This document shows positions 14,326 to 20,862 of a DNA stretch of 64,000 nt, piece after piece; positions within the stretch are counted from its first letter, which is position 1; every line of letters begins with the position of its first letter. Both the position numbers and the translations under genes were made by a program. The stretch is from an uncultured Bacteroidales bacterium (lineage in GTDB: Bacteria > Bacteroidota > Bacteroidia > Bacteroidales > UBA932). The stretch covers positions 1-64,000 of the forward strand of contig CAMJHF010000001.1 of NCBI GenBank assembly GCA_946405435.1. Direction: 5' to 3'. The notes beneath the pieces are model-generated. The model saw only the letters and a list, made by a program, of their open reading frames with translations, ran no database searches and was not told where the DNA came from.

Positions 14326-14865
14326 CTAGATTATATGCTGTTTCTTCAATCTCTTGTGCATGCCTTGTTTTGATATGCCGTATTCATCTGCACACTCTTG
14401 TACTGTGTGGTATTCCTTTCCGTTGTAGTTGAAAATACGTTTGCCTGTTCCTTTCGGCCTTCCAACTGGTTTCTTTGGCTTATACTGGTTAATGAGTTTC
14501 TGTGCCTGTCTGTCCAATATACCGATAACGGAATCTTCCGAATCCCTGAATTCCTGAAGATAACCGATCCATCTGCGGATATCGGCATCATCTTTGGGTA
14601 TTCCGTCACAGACTTGTTCTTTATGCTTGATAAGACATATATAATTCAACATATATGTCTCAGTCTGGTTCATCAATGAGCAACAGGTATTATATAACCT
14701 GTTTACATCGTCTTGATACCCAACATTCTCACTGTCACTTGCAATGTTGATGCAGGTCAATATCATGTCTCGTTTCTGTTGAACCTTTCCCATGAGTTTG
14801 TTGAAGTAGTCAGGGCAATTCCTTTCCAATGCCTTGTATATCAGATGTTTTTCGTCTTTCGTCAT
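14326..14865 (-). CDS. AT-hook and HTH-module DNA-binding protein
   Basis: A 179-residue protein. The N-terminal 120 residues are helical and Cys-containing and I do not recognise them. An AT-hook-like core KKPVGRPKGTGKR (about 130-142) binds AT-rich minor grooves in other proteins. It is followed by the short module FNYNGKEYHTVQECADEYGI (about 144-175), whose pattern also occurs at the ends of the primase-helicase and the NUMOD3 protein. It lies downstream of the tyrosine recombinase on the same strand, so an accessory role in recombination or regulation is plausible. Confidence 0.65.
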   Translation of the reverse strand: MTKDEKHLIYKALERNCPDYFNKLMGKVQQKRDMILTCINIASDSENVGYQDDVNRLYNTCCSLMNQTETYMLNYICLIKHKEQVCDGIPKDDADIRRWIGYLQEFRDSEDSVIGILDRQAQKLINQYKPKKPVGRPKGTGKRIFNYNGKEYHTVQECADEYGISKQGMHKRLKKQHII

Positions 14866-14913
14866 AGACCATTAATATATTTATATATAATAATAAGACT
14901 TAGACCGGATTAT

Positions 14914-14983
14914 GTAAACCGACAATATATTCCAGACACGGGCAAAACCGCTGTCGGTCAGTTTACAATAATTCCGAGTAAAC
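14914..14983. repeat. GTAAAC/GTTTAC inverted repeat cluster
   Basis: GTAAACCGACA (14914-14924) faces TGTCGG-tca-GTTTAC (14952-14966), and a further GTAAAC is at 14978-14983. Another GTTTAC is at 15033-15038 at the recombinase end. The cluster lies between the tyrosine recombinase and the AT-hook gene and may hold recombinase-binding sites. No core or crossover site was identified. Confidence 0.4.
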
Positions 14984-15012
14984 AAAAAAGGAATCGTTTT
15001 CCCGATTCCTTT
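14983..15012 (-). terminator. Terminator of the tyrosine recombinase
   Basis: The stem AAAGGAATCG/CGATTCCTTT (14987-14996 with 15003-15012) is followed on the minus strand by a T-run. It lies 22 bases after the recombinase stop. Confidence 0.8.
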
Positions 15013-15034
15013 CGCATCATCTGATAATACACGT

Positions 15035-15631
15035 TTACGAGAAGTCCAAGCAGTCGTAAGTGTTCAGCAGTTCTTCCTGCCTCAACCCCAGATATCTTCT
15101 CGTCACATTTACACTGCTGTGATTGAACAGTTCGGACAGCTTGATTAAGGCCATTTCGCTGTTTTCTCCAGACATTTCTACCACTTTCCGTCCGAAACAC
15201 TTTCTTAAACTGTGATTACTGAAATGGTCAATGTCCTTGACCTTGTACTGGTCTTTGATTTCTTTCAAGACCACGTTCAGCCGTTGTGTACTATAAACGG
15301 TATTCTTCTGTGATATGAAGCATGGAGAATTGATGTCCCGAATCTTCAATGCCGTATAACATTTGCGGATATGATTCTGGAAGTCGGGATTGATTTTGAT
15401 TGTCCTTTGCTTCTGGGTTTTCTGCTCAATGATGGAGAATGTGGAATCGTTGAGGAGCATCGCCCAAGTCAGTCTTTTCGTATCACTGACACGGAGTCCG
15501 AAGAATGCTCCGCAGCCAATATATAAACTCATCGTATAGTTCTTGTCCCTGTAGAGTTTGCGGACAAGTGAAAGCATTGTGTCCCAGGGCAGATAATCAC
15601 TAGTGGAATGATGTGTCGTAAGCGAGTTCAT
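15035..15631 (-). CDS. Tyrosine recombinase, catalytic domain only
   Basis: A 198-residue phage-integrase family recombinase with all main catalytic residues: Arg47 in FFGLRVSDT, His140 and Arg143 in HSLRK, His171 in LFNHSSV and the nucleophile Tyr180 in TRRYLG. It is much shorter than XerC/D or lambda-type integrases because the N-terminal SAM-like core-binding domain is missing. Bacteroides elements often carry such short recombinases next to other integrases. It is divergent from the serine recombinase with a 260-base regulatory region between them. Confidence 0.9.
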   Translation of the reverse strand: MNSLTTHHSTSDYLPWDTMLSLVRKLYRDKNYTMSLYIGCGAFFGLRVSDTKRLTWAMLLNDSTFSIIEQKTQKQRTIKINPDFQNHIRKCYTALKIRDINSPCFISQKNTVYSTQRLNVVLKEIKDQYKVKDIDHFSNHSLRKCFGRKVVEMSGENSEMALIKLSELFNHSSVNVTRRYLGLRQEELLNTYDCLDFS

Positions 15632-15650
15632 ATCAATTTGTTTTTGTTAG

Positions 15651-15665
15651 TACAAATTTAATAAC
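15651..15665 (-). promoter_or_regulatory. Promoter core of the tyrosine recombinase
   Basis: On the minus strand the sequence reads GTTATTAAATTTGTA, containing the -7 box TAAATTTG. Fourteen bases (TTATTAAATTTGTA) are identical to 2093-2106 before the acidic-protein gene. The ATAGCAATCTAG part of that block is not conserved here. Confidence 0.45.
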
Positions 15666-15758
15666 TCCCCACGAGACCAGAAAATATTTCTTTGGTTAAT
15701 TGCTTGATAATGAGGGAATTAGTAAAACGAGTCGTTTCAAAAAAAGTCTGGTCAAACT

Positions 15759-15798
15759 ATGAATTTTTGCTTCCAGTTTACGATATTATATATAGGGG
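15759..15798 (+). promoter_or_regulatory. Element-specific bipartite promoter-like motif, copy D
   Basis: ATGAATTTTTG at 15759 and TTTACGATATTATATATAG from 15777, with the same 18-base offset as copies A-C and the same preceding poly-A plus GT-rich stretch (15739-15758). No terminator follows here. The next feature is the ATAGCAATCTAG block and then the serine recombinase. Confidence 0.45.
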
Positions 15799-15838
15799 AT
15801 ATAGTGTAGAGGGAGTATTGTATAGTTTTCATCAATAA

Positions 15839-15874
15839 ATAGCAATCTAGAAGTTGATCAGTTATATATTTGTA
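15839..15874 (+). promoter_or_regulatory. Shared element promoter/operator of the serine recombinase
   Basis: ATAGCAATCTAG (15839-15850), GTTGA (15853-15857) and the -7 box TATATTTG (15865-15872). It aligns without gaps with the block at 2071-2106. The ATG of the recombinase is at 15892. Confidence 0.5.
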
Positions 15875-15891
15875 ATACTAAGTAATTGAAT

Positions 15892-17397
15892 ATGAAAGTA
15901 ATAGCATTAATCCGCGTATCAACAAAAGCACAAGAAACAGAATCTCAATCAATAAAAGTTAAGGAAGCAATCCTTCGGGACGGATTCAAGGAAGAAGACA
16001 TCATTCCGATTAATGATACAGAGTCGGGGTCAAAGTTATCAGAAGAAGAAAGATCCGGTCTGAATCGATTGAAACACCATATTGAAACCGATGATGTATC
16101 TGCAGTATATGTATATGAGATTTCACGAATATCTCGCCGTGCAGCCGTAGTGTATTCTATCCGGGATTATCTCATATCAAAAGGAGTTCAGCTCGTCATT
16201 TTGAATCCGTATTGTAAGATGTTGAATCCTGATGGTTCTATGTCGAACGAGTCAAATATCCTTTTCAGTCTTTTCTCGGGAATGGCTGAGAATGAAACGT
16301 ACATTAGAACAGAGAGGATTATGCGTGGTAAAGCGAGAAAACTCGCCGAAGGGAAACTACCAAGTGGCTATCCTATATACGGATATACTGTTGACTCAAA
16401 CCATTATATTATACGAGAGCCGAGTCAAGCACCCATAGTTCAGGAGATATTTGAACGGTATGCAGACTACGAGAGTTCCGGAAGCATCGGGAAGGATTTG
16501 TGGTTACGTGGTTGCTTATGTGCAAAGACTGAAAAATTGATTAGTCATCAGACGAAAGTCTGTGCCATCCTTCGAGAACCAAGATACGCCAAAATTGATC
16601 CAGACTCTATCTATCCCGGCATTATTTCAAAGGAGTTGTTCTACAAAGTGCAGGAAATACGGATGTCCACCCCCGAATATTATAAAAGGAAATCCAGAAC
16701 AGAATATGTATATCCGCTGCAAGGATTCATATATTCAGAGGAAGGTTATTTACTTTCTCCTTCCATTACCAATAATCGGTATTTGAAACTGAATGGCGGT
16801 AGTTATCCTGTTTCGTTGAATATGAAAGGGGCACATGGGCTTTCCAAGATTATAATTAACCAGTATCTTATGTCGGGTGTCCTTGATATAGACCGGAATA
16901 AACAAAGGGAGGAATTAAACCTGATGTATGATCAGAACAGGGTTAAGATTGCTGGAATAGATGGCAAGATTGCCGCATTACAAAAAGAGAACGATATGAT
17001 AAACAGCCGTATCATCAAAGGTAGATTGGCAGAAACGAAGGGTGACGAGATGATGGACGCAAATATGGATGAGATTCATTCTCTTGAAGATGAACGGCAG
17101 ACGCTAATCTATAACAATACAGTCATTGACAACAAGTTGGCATATCTTGCCAATCCGTTCTTCCAAGAAAATGAACTTGTACAGGCAAAAACAGACGATG
17201 AACTGAAAACTTTGGTAAACAAGTATTTGAAGAAGGTTACGGTGAAGAAACTTGGTCATTCAAGGTATAAACTGACATTCCTGTTCAATGACGGAGTTCA
17301 GAAAGAGGGTTCGTTTTATTCCTACTGTAATGATATAATTTACTATGTCGATGAAAGCGGGAAGGAAACTACTTACCGAGAATCGGAGATGAAGTAA
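15892..17397 (+). CDS. Large serine recombinase
   Basis: A 501-residue site-specific recombinase. The catalytic domain begins KVIALIRVSTKAQ with the nucleophile Ser10 and continues with EISRISRRA. A recombinase domain follows (GYPIYGYTV and IVQEIFERYAD, about 155-210), then a coiled coil (about 340-420). The usual zinc-ribbon cysteines are absent at the expected place (LQGFIYSEEGYLLS). These enzymes integrate and excise elements without host factors. The ATG at 15892 is preferred to the TTG at 15886. It is probably the main integrase because it lies at the right edge. Confidence 0.92.
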   Translation: MKVIALIRVSTKAQETESQSIKVKEAILRDGFKEEDIIPINDTESGSKLSEEERSGLNRLKHHIETDDVSAVYVYEISRISRRAAVVYSIRDYLISKGVQLVILNPYCKMLNPDGSMSNESNILFSLFSGMAENETYIRTERIMRGKARKLAEGKLPSGYPIYGYTVDSNHYIIREPSQAPIVQEIFERYADYESSGSIGKDLWLRGCLCAKTEKLISHQTKVCAILREPRYAKIDPDSIYPGIISKELFYKVQEIRMSTPEYYKRKSRTEYVYPLQGFIYSEEGYLLSPSITNNRYLKLNGGSYPVSLNMKGAHGLSKIIINQYLMSGVLDIDRNKQREELNLMYDQNRVKIAGIDGKIAALQKENDMINSRIIKGRLAETKGDEMMDANMDEIHSLEDERQTLIYNNTVIDNKLAYLANPFFQENELVQAKTDDELKTLVNKYLKKVTVKKLGHSRYKLTFLFNDGVQKEGSFYSYCNDIIYYVDESGKETTYRESEMK

Positions 17398-17412
17398 CCA
17401 CCAAAAACGAAT

Positions 17413-17450
17413 AGTAGAGGGGCAGTCAATCCGACTGCCCCTCTACTGTT
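17413..17450 (+). terminator. Terminator of the serine recombinase
   Basis: A perfect 15-bp stem (17413-17427 with 17433-17447) with an AATCC loop, followed by a GT-rich and T-rich tail. It marks the last feature that clearly belongs to the element. Confidence 0.85.
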
Positions 17451-17522
17451 GTATTTTGTATTGAATTAGTTGCGTCTTAAAACATCAAAAACTGGATGGT
17501 AACCATTCTTTATGACCTTTTT

Positions 17523-17572
17523 TGATGTCTCTAAGATTCATATCTTTCTGAATTAATTCAGCGCAAAGATAG
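17523..17572 (-). repeat. Orphan promoter-leader repeat, copy 1
   Basis: This 50-base block closely matches 18639-18688, including a minus-strand -7 box TATCTTTG (17564-17571). At 18639 the block drives the thioredoxin-like lipoprotein gene. Here it points left into the element end, where only a 9-codon ORF follows. The gene it served appears lost or displaced. Confidence 0.6.
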
Positions 17573-17575
17573 TGA

Positions 17576-18625
17576 TTATTTTTGAAATATCGGTTTCAGG
17601 GCGGCATCGATTCCTTCGCCACGCATTCCGTCCTGAAGGACTTTTCCGTCAGGCCCGAAGAGGAAAAGATGGGGAATGCCGTTCACTCCATATTCCTCGG
17701 CAAGTGTAGCGGCTCCCGGATCCAGCAACTGCGGATAATGGATGCCCAGTTGTTTCATTGCCTCTTTTGTTGCATCCTGTTTATCCTGTACCGGAATTCC
17801 CAGGACGATAAGGCCTTTGTCTTTATAGTCGTTGTAGGCTTTGATGACAAACGGCGTCTCATCCCGGCAGGGACCGCACCAGGAAGCCCAGAAATCCACC
17901 AGGACATAGGCCCCTTGCCCGATAAAGTCAGACAGATTCCCCTCGGATTCGATGAAATCATCCCCGGAAGGATTCAATTGGATAACTGTTCTTTTGGTGG
18001 CCGTAAGAGACTCGTAGCGGCCGGCAACCTTAGCGTCGGCGTGGATGCACTCTCCACCCTGTTCGTATAAACTGATGAATTCTTCATCTGTTGCGTCAGA
18101 TGCCAGTATGGACATGGCCTGAACGCCGACAGGATCTGATAAATGATTCAGATAGACCTCCTTGAAATGTTCGGCCATGGTTTTGTGCATTTCTTCCCAG
18201 AGGGCTTCGGAGCCTGCTTCGTCCCCGCTCTCCGCCAGTGCAATTGCCTTGTCGTTATAGCTCATGAAATGATTCATCATCCATTGCTGGAGTTCCTGGA
18301 GCTCTTCCGAAAGCGGACTGCCGCTTACGGTAGCAATCCCATCCTCGATCTCCACGGTGATTTCTTTGCTGTCGGGAATCAGGGCGACGGGCTCGCCCTT
18401 CGGCCCGGTAATAACGCTTACTTGTGACTGGGAATTCCTTTCGCATGTCAGGGTGAATGAACCATCTTGAACAGCAGTGGCATCCAGACGTTTTCCGGTG
18501 TTATCCACCAGACACACACTGTCCACCTGCGGGCTGACAGAACCTTTAATGGTGCACGTCGAATTGGAGGAGCAAGCGACTGCTCCTATCAGGCAGGAAA
18601 CTGCCAGTAATGATTTGCGTAACAT
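17576..18625 (-). CDS. Thioredoxin-fold lipoprotein (DUF4369 + TlpA/AhpC-TSA)
   Basis: A 349-residue exported lipoprotein, start ATG at 18625 (an in-frame TTG at 18637 is less likely). The signal peptide ends in lipobox AVAC (Cys20). An N-terminal DUF4369-like strand domain (CTIKGSVSPQVDSVCLVDNT) is followed by a helical linker. The C-terminal thioredoxin fold has the redox pair in FWASWCGPCRDE (about residue 245) and the cis-Pro region NGIPHLFLF. It probably reduces or exchanges periplasmic disulfides, as in Bacteroides TlpA/ResA-like proteins. Its promoter lies in the repeat block 18639-18688. Confidence 0.9.
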   Translation of the reverse strand: MLRKSLLAVSCLIGAVACSSNSTCTIKGSVSPQVDSVCLVDNTGKRLDATAVQDGSFTLTCERNSQSQVSVITGPKGEPVALIPDSKEITVEIEDGIATVSGSPLSEELQELQQWMMNHFMSYNDKAIALAESGDEAGSEALWEEMHKTMAEHFKEVYLNHLSDPVGVQAMSILASDATDEEFISLYEQGGECIHADAKVAGRYESLTATKRTVIQLNPSGDDFIESEGNLSDFIGQGAYVLVDFWASWCGPCRDETPFVIKAYNDYKDKGLIVLGIPVQDKQDATKEAMKQLGIHYPQLLDPGAATLAEEYGVNGIPHLFLFGPDGKVLQDGMRGEGIDAALKPIFQK

Positions 18626-18638
18626 ATTAATTGTCAAA

Positions 18639-18688
18639 TGATGTCTCTAAGATTAATGTCTTTCTGAATTAGTTCGGGTCAAAGATAG
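18639..18688 (-). promoter_or_regulatory. Promoter-leader repeat, copy 2
   Basis: The minus-strand -7 box TATCTTTG (18680-18687) is followed by a leader that is nearly identical to copy 1 at 17523. A shorter related segment (AAAGACAT with AATT before it) is found at 19162-19183 before the next minus-strand gene, so the leader is reused locally. Confidence 0.6.
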
Positions 18689-18750
18689 CATTTTCTTTGG
18701 ATTCTTCTAAACGGGCACCCGGCATATTCCGCCATTTCGTCATAGTAAGC

Positions 18751-19143
18751 TCAATGCTTCTGACGTTGGTTGGCTTCGTCCAGGAAGGCGGCAAGTTCGG
18801 CATTCTGCCGGATCTGTTCCCGGAAGCGCTCTCCGAAATGCTCTGCAAAGCTCTCCGGTGTCTGGCCCTTGTAGAAATTGGTGGGCAGGTCGGTCCGGAC
18901 GGTCCCTCCGCCGTAGTTGCCGGCGGACCATCCTGGCGTATAGACATCCTCCAGCAGGTAGGGACCCTTATCAGAGAAGCACAGGGTTAACTTGGTATAC
19001 TCGTGGTGCTCCTCGTCTCTGTGATCCGCCAGGAAAATCTGGCGATGGTGCTTCATCTGCGTTATTTCTTGGGATGTCTGTCCCGAAGAATCATCAGAAG
19101 GGCACTTCGGAGTTGCTTTCTGTTTTTCAGGCAGCTTATTCAT
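18751..19143 (-). CDS. Hypothetical protein
   Basis: A 130-residue soluble, charged protein without signal peptide. A central DHRDEEHHEYTKLTLCFSD stretch and a WSAGNYGGGTVRTDLP segment (about 73-88) suggest a small strand-rich domain, and the C-terminus is a charged helix. No family was recognised. It is preceded by a degenerate copy of the local leader repeat. It shares strand and neighbourhood with the thioredoxin-like and PreA genes but gaps of more than 70 bases separate them. Confidence 0.6.
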   Translation of the reverse strand: MNKLPEKQKATPKCPSDDSSGQTSQEITQMKHHRQIFLADHRDEEHHEYTKLTLCFSDKGPYLLEDVYTPGWSAGNYGGGTVRTDLPTNFYKGQTPESFAEHFGERFREQIRQNAELAAFLDEANQRQKH

Positions 19144-19219
19144 AAAGGGGCGTAATTATGTATGTCTTTCAGAATCAATTAGCAGCAGGGGAAATGATTA
19201 TTCCATATATATTTGCTGG

Positions 19220-20665
19220 TTAGGTTGCCCGTTTGGGTACGCGCTTGGAAAGGCCGATGGCATCGGTGGGACAGATGAGATAGCACAAATGGCAACCGAC
19301 ACACTTCGTCCCGACGATATGGGGTTGACGGTCCTCGCCGAAGGTGATGGCCTGGTGTCCGCCGTCCCGGCATGAAACGTAGCATCGGCCGCAACCGATG
19401 CAGTTTTTCCTGTCAATGACAGGGTAAACGACCGTGGAGCGGTCCAGATCCGCTGTGCGAACAAAGTTGGGCAGCTCTACGCCGACCATATCCTCTATGC
19501 GCGAGATATTCCTGGAGGCCATGTAGGTCCTCATCCCGTCTATGAAATCATCGATAATACGGTAGCCGTACTGCATGACGGCCGTGCATACCTGTACGTT
19601 CTGGCAGCCTAGCTGGATGAAGTCCAGCGCATCCCGCCAGGTGGAGATTCCGCCGATGCCGGAAAGCTGGAGGTTCGGCAGAACGGGGTTGCCCGCTATC
19701 TCCAGGATGAAACGGAGGGCTATGGGCTTGACCGCCGAGCCGGAGTAACCGGAGATGATACGCTTGCCGTTCACCTCGGCGCCCATGGTCACGGACTTGA
19801 TGGTGTTGATGGCGGAGATACCGTCTGCCCCGGCGAAATGGGCGGACAGGGCGAACTGTGTCAACGATGCGACATTGGGTGTCATCTTTGGGATGACGGG
19901 AATCTTGACGGCCTGCTTGACGTAGGTGGTGTATAACGCTACGAGTTCGGTATTCTGGCCCACGTCGCTGCCCATGCCGGAAAGGCGCATCTGAGGGCAG
20001 GAAAAGTTCAGTTCCACGGCATCGACACCGGCATCCTCCGCCATCTTGGCTAGTTCGATCCACTGTTCCTCCGTCTGTCCCATGATGGAGGCCACGATAA
20101 TCTTGGACGGGTAGTTCTGCTTGAGCCGTCTGAGGATGTCGAAGTCCATCTCGACCGTATTCTCCGACAATTGCTCCATGTTGCGGAAACCGGCGAAACT
20201 GGCATCGACACGCTTCACGGCATCGAAGCGGGGAGAAACCTCTTTTATCTCCTGCAGACAGATGGTCTTGTAAAACACACCTCCCCAGCCGGCGTCCAGG
20301 GCCCTGGCCACCATCTCATAGTTCGTGCAAACGGCGGAAGAAGCCAGGAAGAAAGGATTCTCGCAGTGCAGACCGCAGAAATCGATCTCCAGAGAGGGCG
20401 GGTCCGCCACGGGGGCGGGTTCAGGCAACGCTTTGGCTATATCCCGCAGGCGGACAGGACGGTCGTAATGGATGCAGGCTTTCTCTGCGGCTTCCAGGTC
20501 CTCTTCGCTGCAGGCCGCGAACAGACGGGCACCCAAGGTTGGATTGTCAAAACGGATGGCCCGGACGGCCCTGGCAGGATCTCCATGGCTGGAGGCAGCA
20601 GTACATGGGGCCTTTTCGCAAAGCAGACACCTGGCGGCTTCTTGTTTGAGGTGGAACTGGCTCAT
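19220..20665 (-). CDS. preA: NAD-dependent dihydropyrimidine dehydrogenase, PreA-like subunit
   Basis: A 481-residue cytoplasmic flavin/iron-sulfur enzyme that reduces uracil or thymine in pyrimidine breakdown. The FMN-binding barrel spans about residues 90-400, with the substrate-loop motif ELNFSCPQM and the phosphate-binding GADGISAINT. Two C-terminal 4Fe-4S motifs are CIGCGRCYVSC and CVGCHLCYLIC. It is about 70 residues longer than E. coli PreA, with an N-terminal extension bearing CLLCEKAPC, a motif that normally belongs to the partner PreT/GltD-type subunit. No PreT gene is adjacent. A -7 box TATTTTTG lies at 20694-20701. Confidence 0.88.
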   Translation of the reverse strand: MSQFHLKQEAARCLLCEKAPCTAASSHGDPARAVRAIRFDNPTLGARLFAACSEEDLEAAEKACIHYDRPVRLRDIAKALPEPAPVADPPSLEIDFCGLHCENPFFLASSAVCTNYEMVARALDAGWGGVFYKTICLQEIKEVSPRFDAVKRVDASFAGFRNMEQLSENTVEMDFDILRRLKQNYPSKIIVASIMGQTEEQWIELAKMAEDAGVDAVELNFSCPQMRLSGMGSDVGQNTELVALYTTYVKQAVKIPVIPKMTPNVASLTQFALSAHFAGADGISAINTIKSVTMGAEVNGKRIISGYSGSAVKPIALRFILEIAGNPVLPNLQLSGIGGISTWRDALDFIQLGCQNVQVCTAVMQYGYRIIDDFIDGMRTYMASRNISRIEDMVGVELPNFVRTADLDRSTVVYPVIDRKNCIGCGRCYVSCRDGGHQAITFGEDRQPHIVGTKCVGCHLCYLICPTDAIGLSKRVPKRAT

Positions 20666-20862
20666 TTTTATTCTGTCAGTCTTGAGTTATTTACAAAAAT
20701 AAGGAAAAATTTCGATTGCGTTGCATTTCACTCCTGCAGACAGATGTTTGACAGTCATACATTTGCAATGTCGCAGAATATTCGTAAATTCGTCCGGACT
20801 AATTATCCCGAAAACCACTATGCCGCAGATGTGGCGGAAACAACCCAGTTTTATTAGTTGCC

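Larger units (their letters stand above)
1..17450. mobile_element. AT-rich integrative element (right part)
   Basis: The segment is visibly AT-richer than the DNA to its right. It carries SSB, RadC-like, primase-helicase, restriction-modification and NUMOD genes and two recombinases that are divergently transcribed near the right edge. The right end lies between the serine-recombinase terminator (17413-17447) and an orphan resident promoter repeat at 17523. The left end is outside the window. No virion, terminase, relaxase or mating-pair gene is visible, so satellite, plasmid-like integrative element or part of a larger element are all possible. Confidence 0.75.

Noticed and set aside
1..17450. 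Complete prophage or conjugative transposon
   Set aside because: No capsid, portal, terminase, tail, relaxase, TraG or other mating genes are visible in the part of the element within the window.
17448..17575. tRNA gene as integration target at the element edge
   Set aside because: No cloverleaf or tRNA-like sequence is found there. The flank is a promoter-leader repeat.
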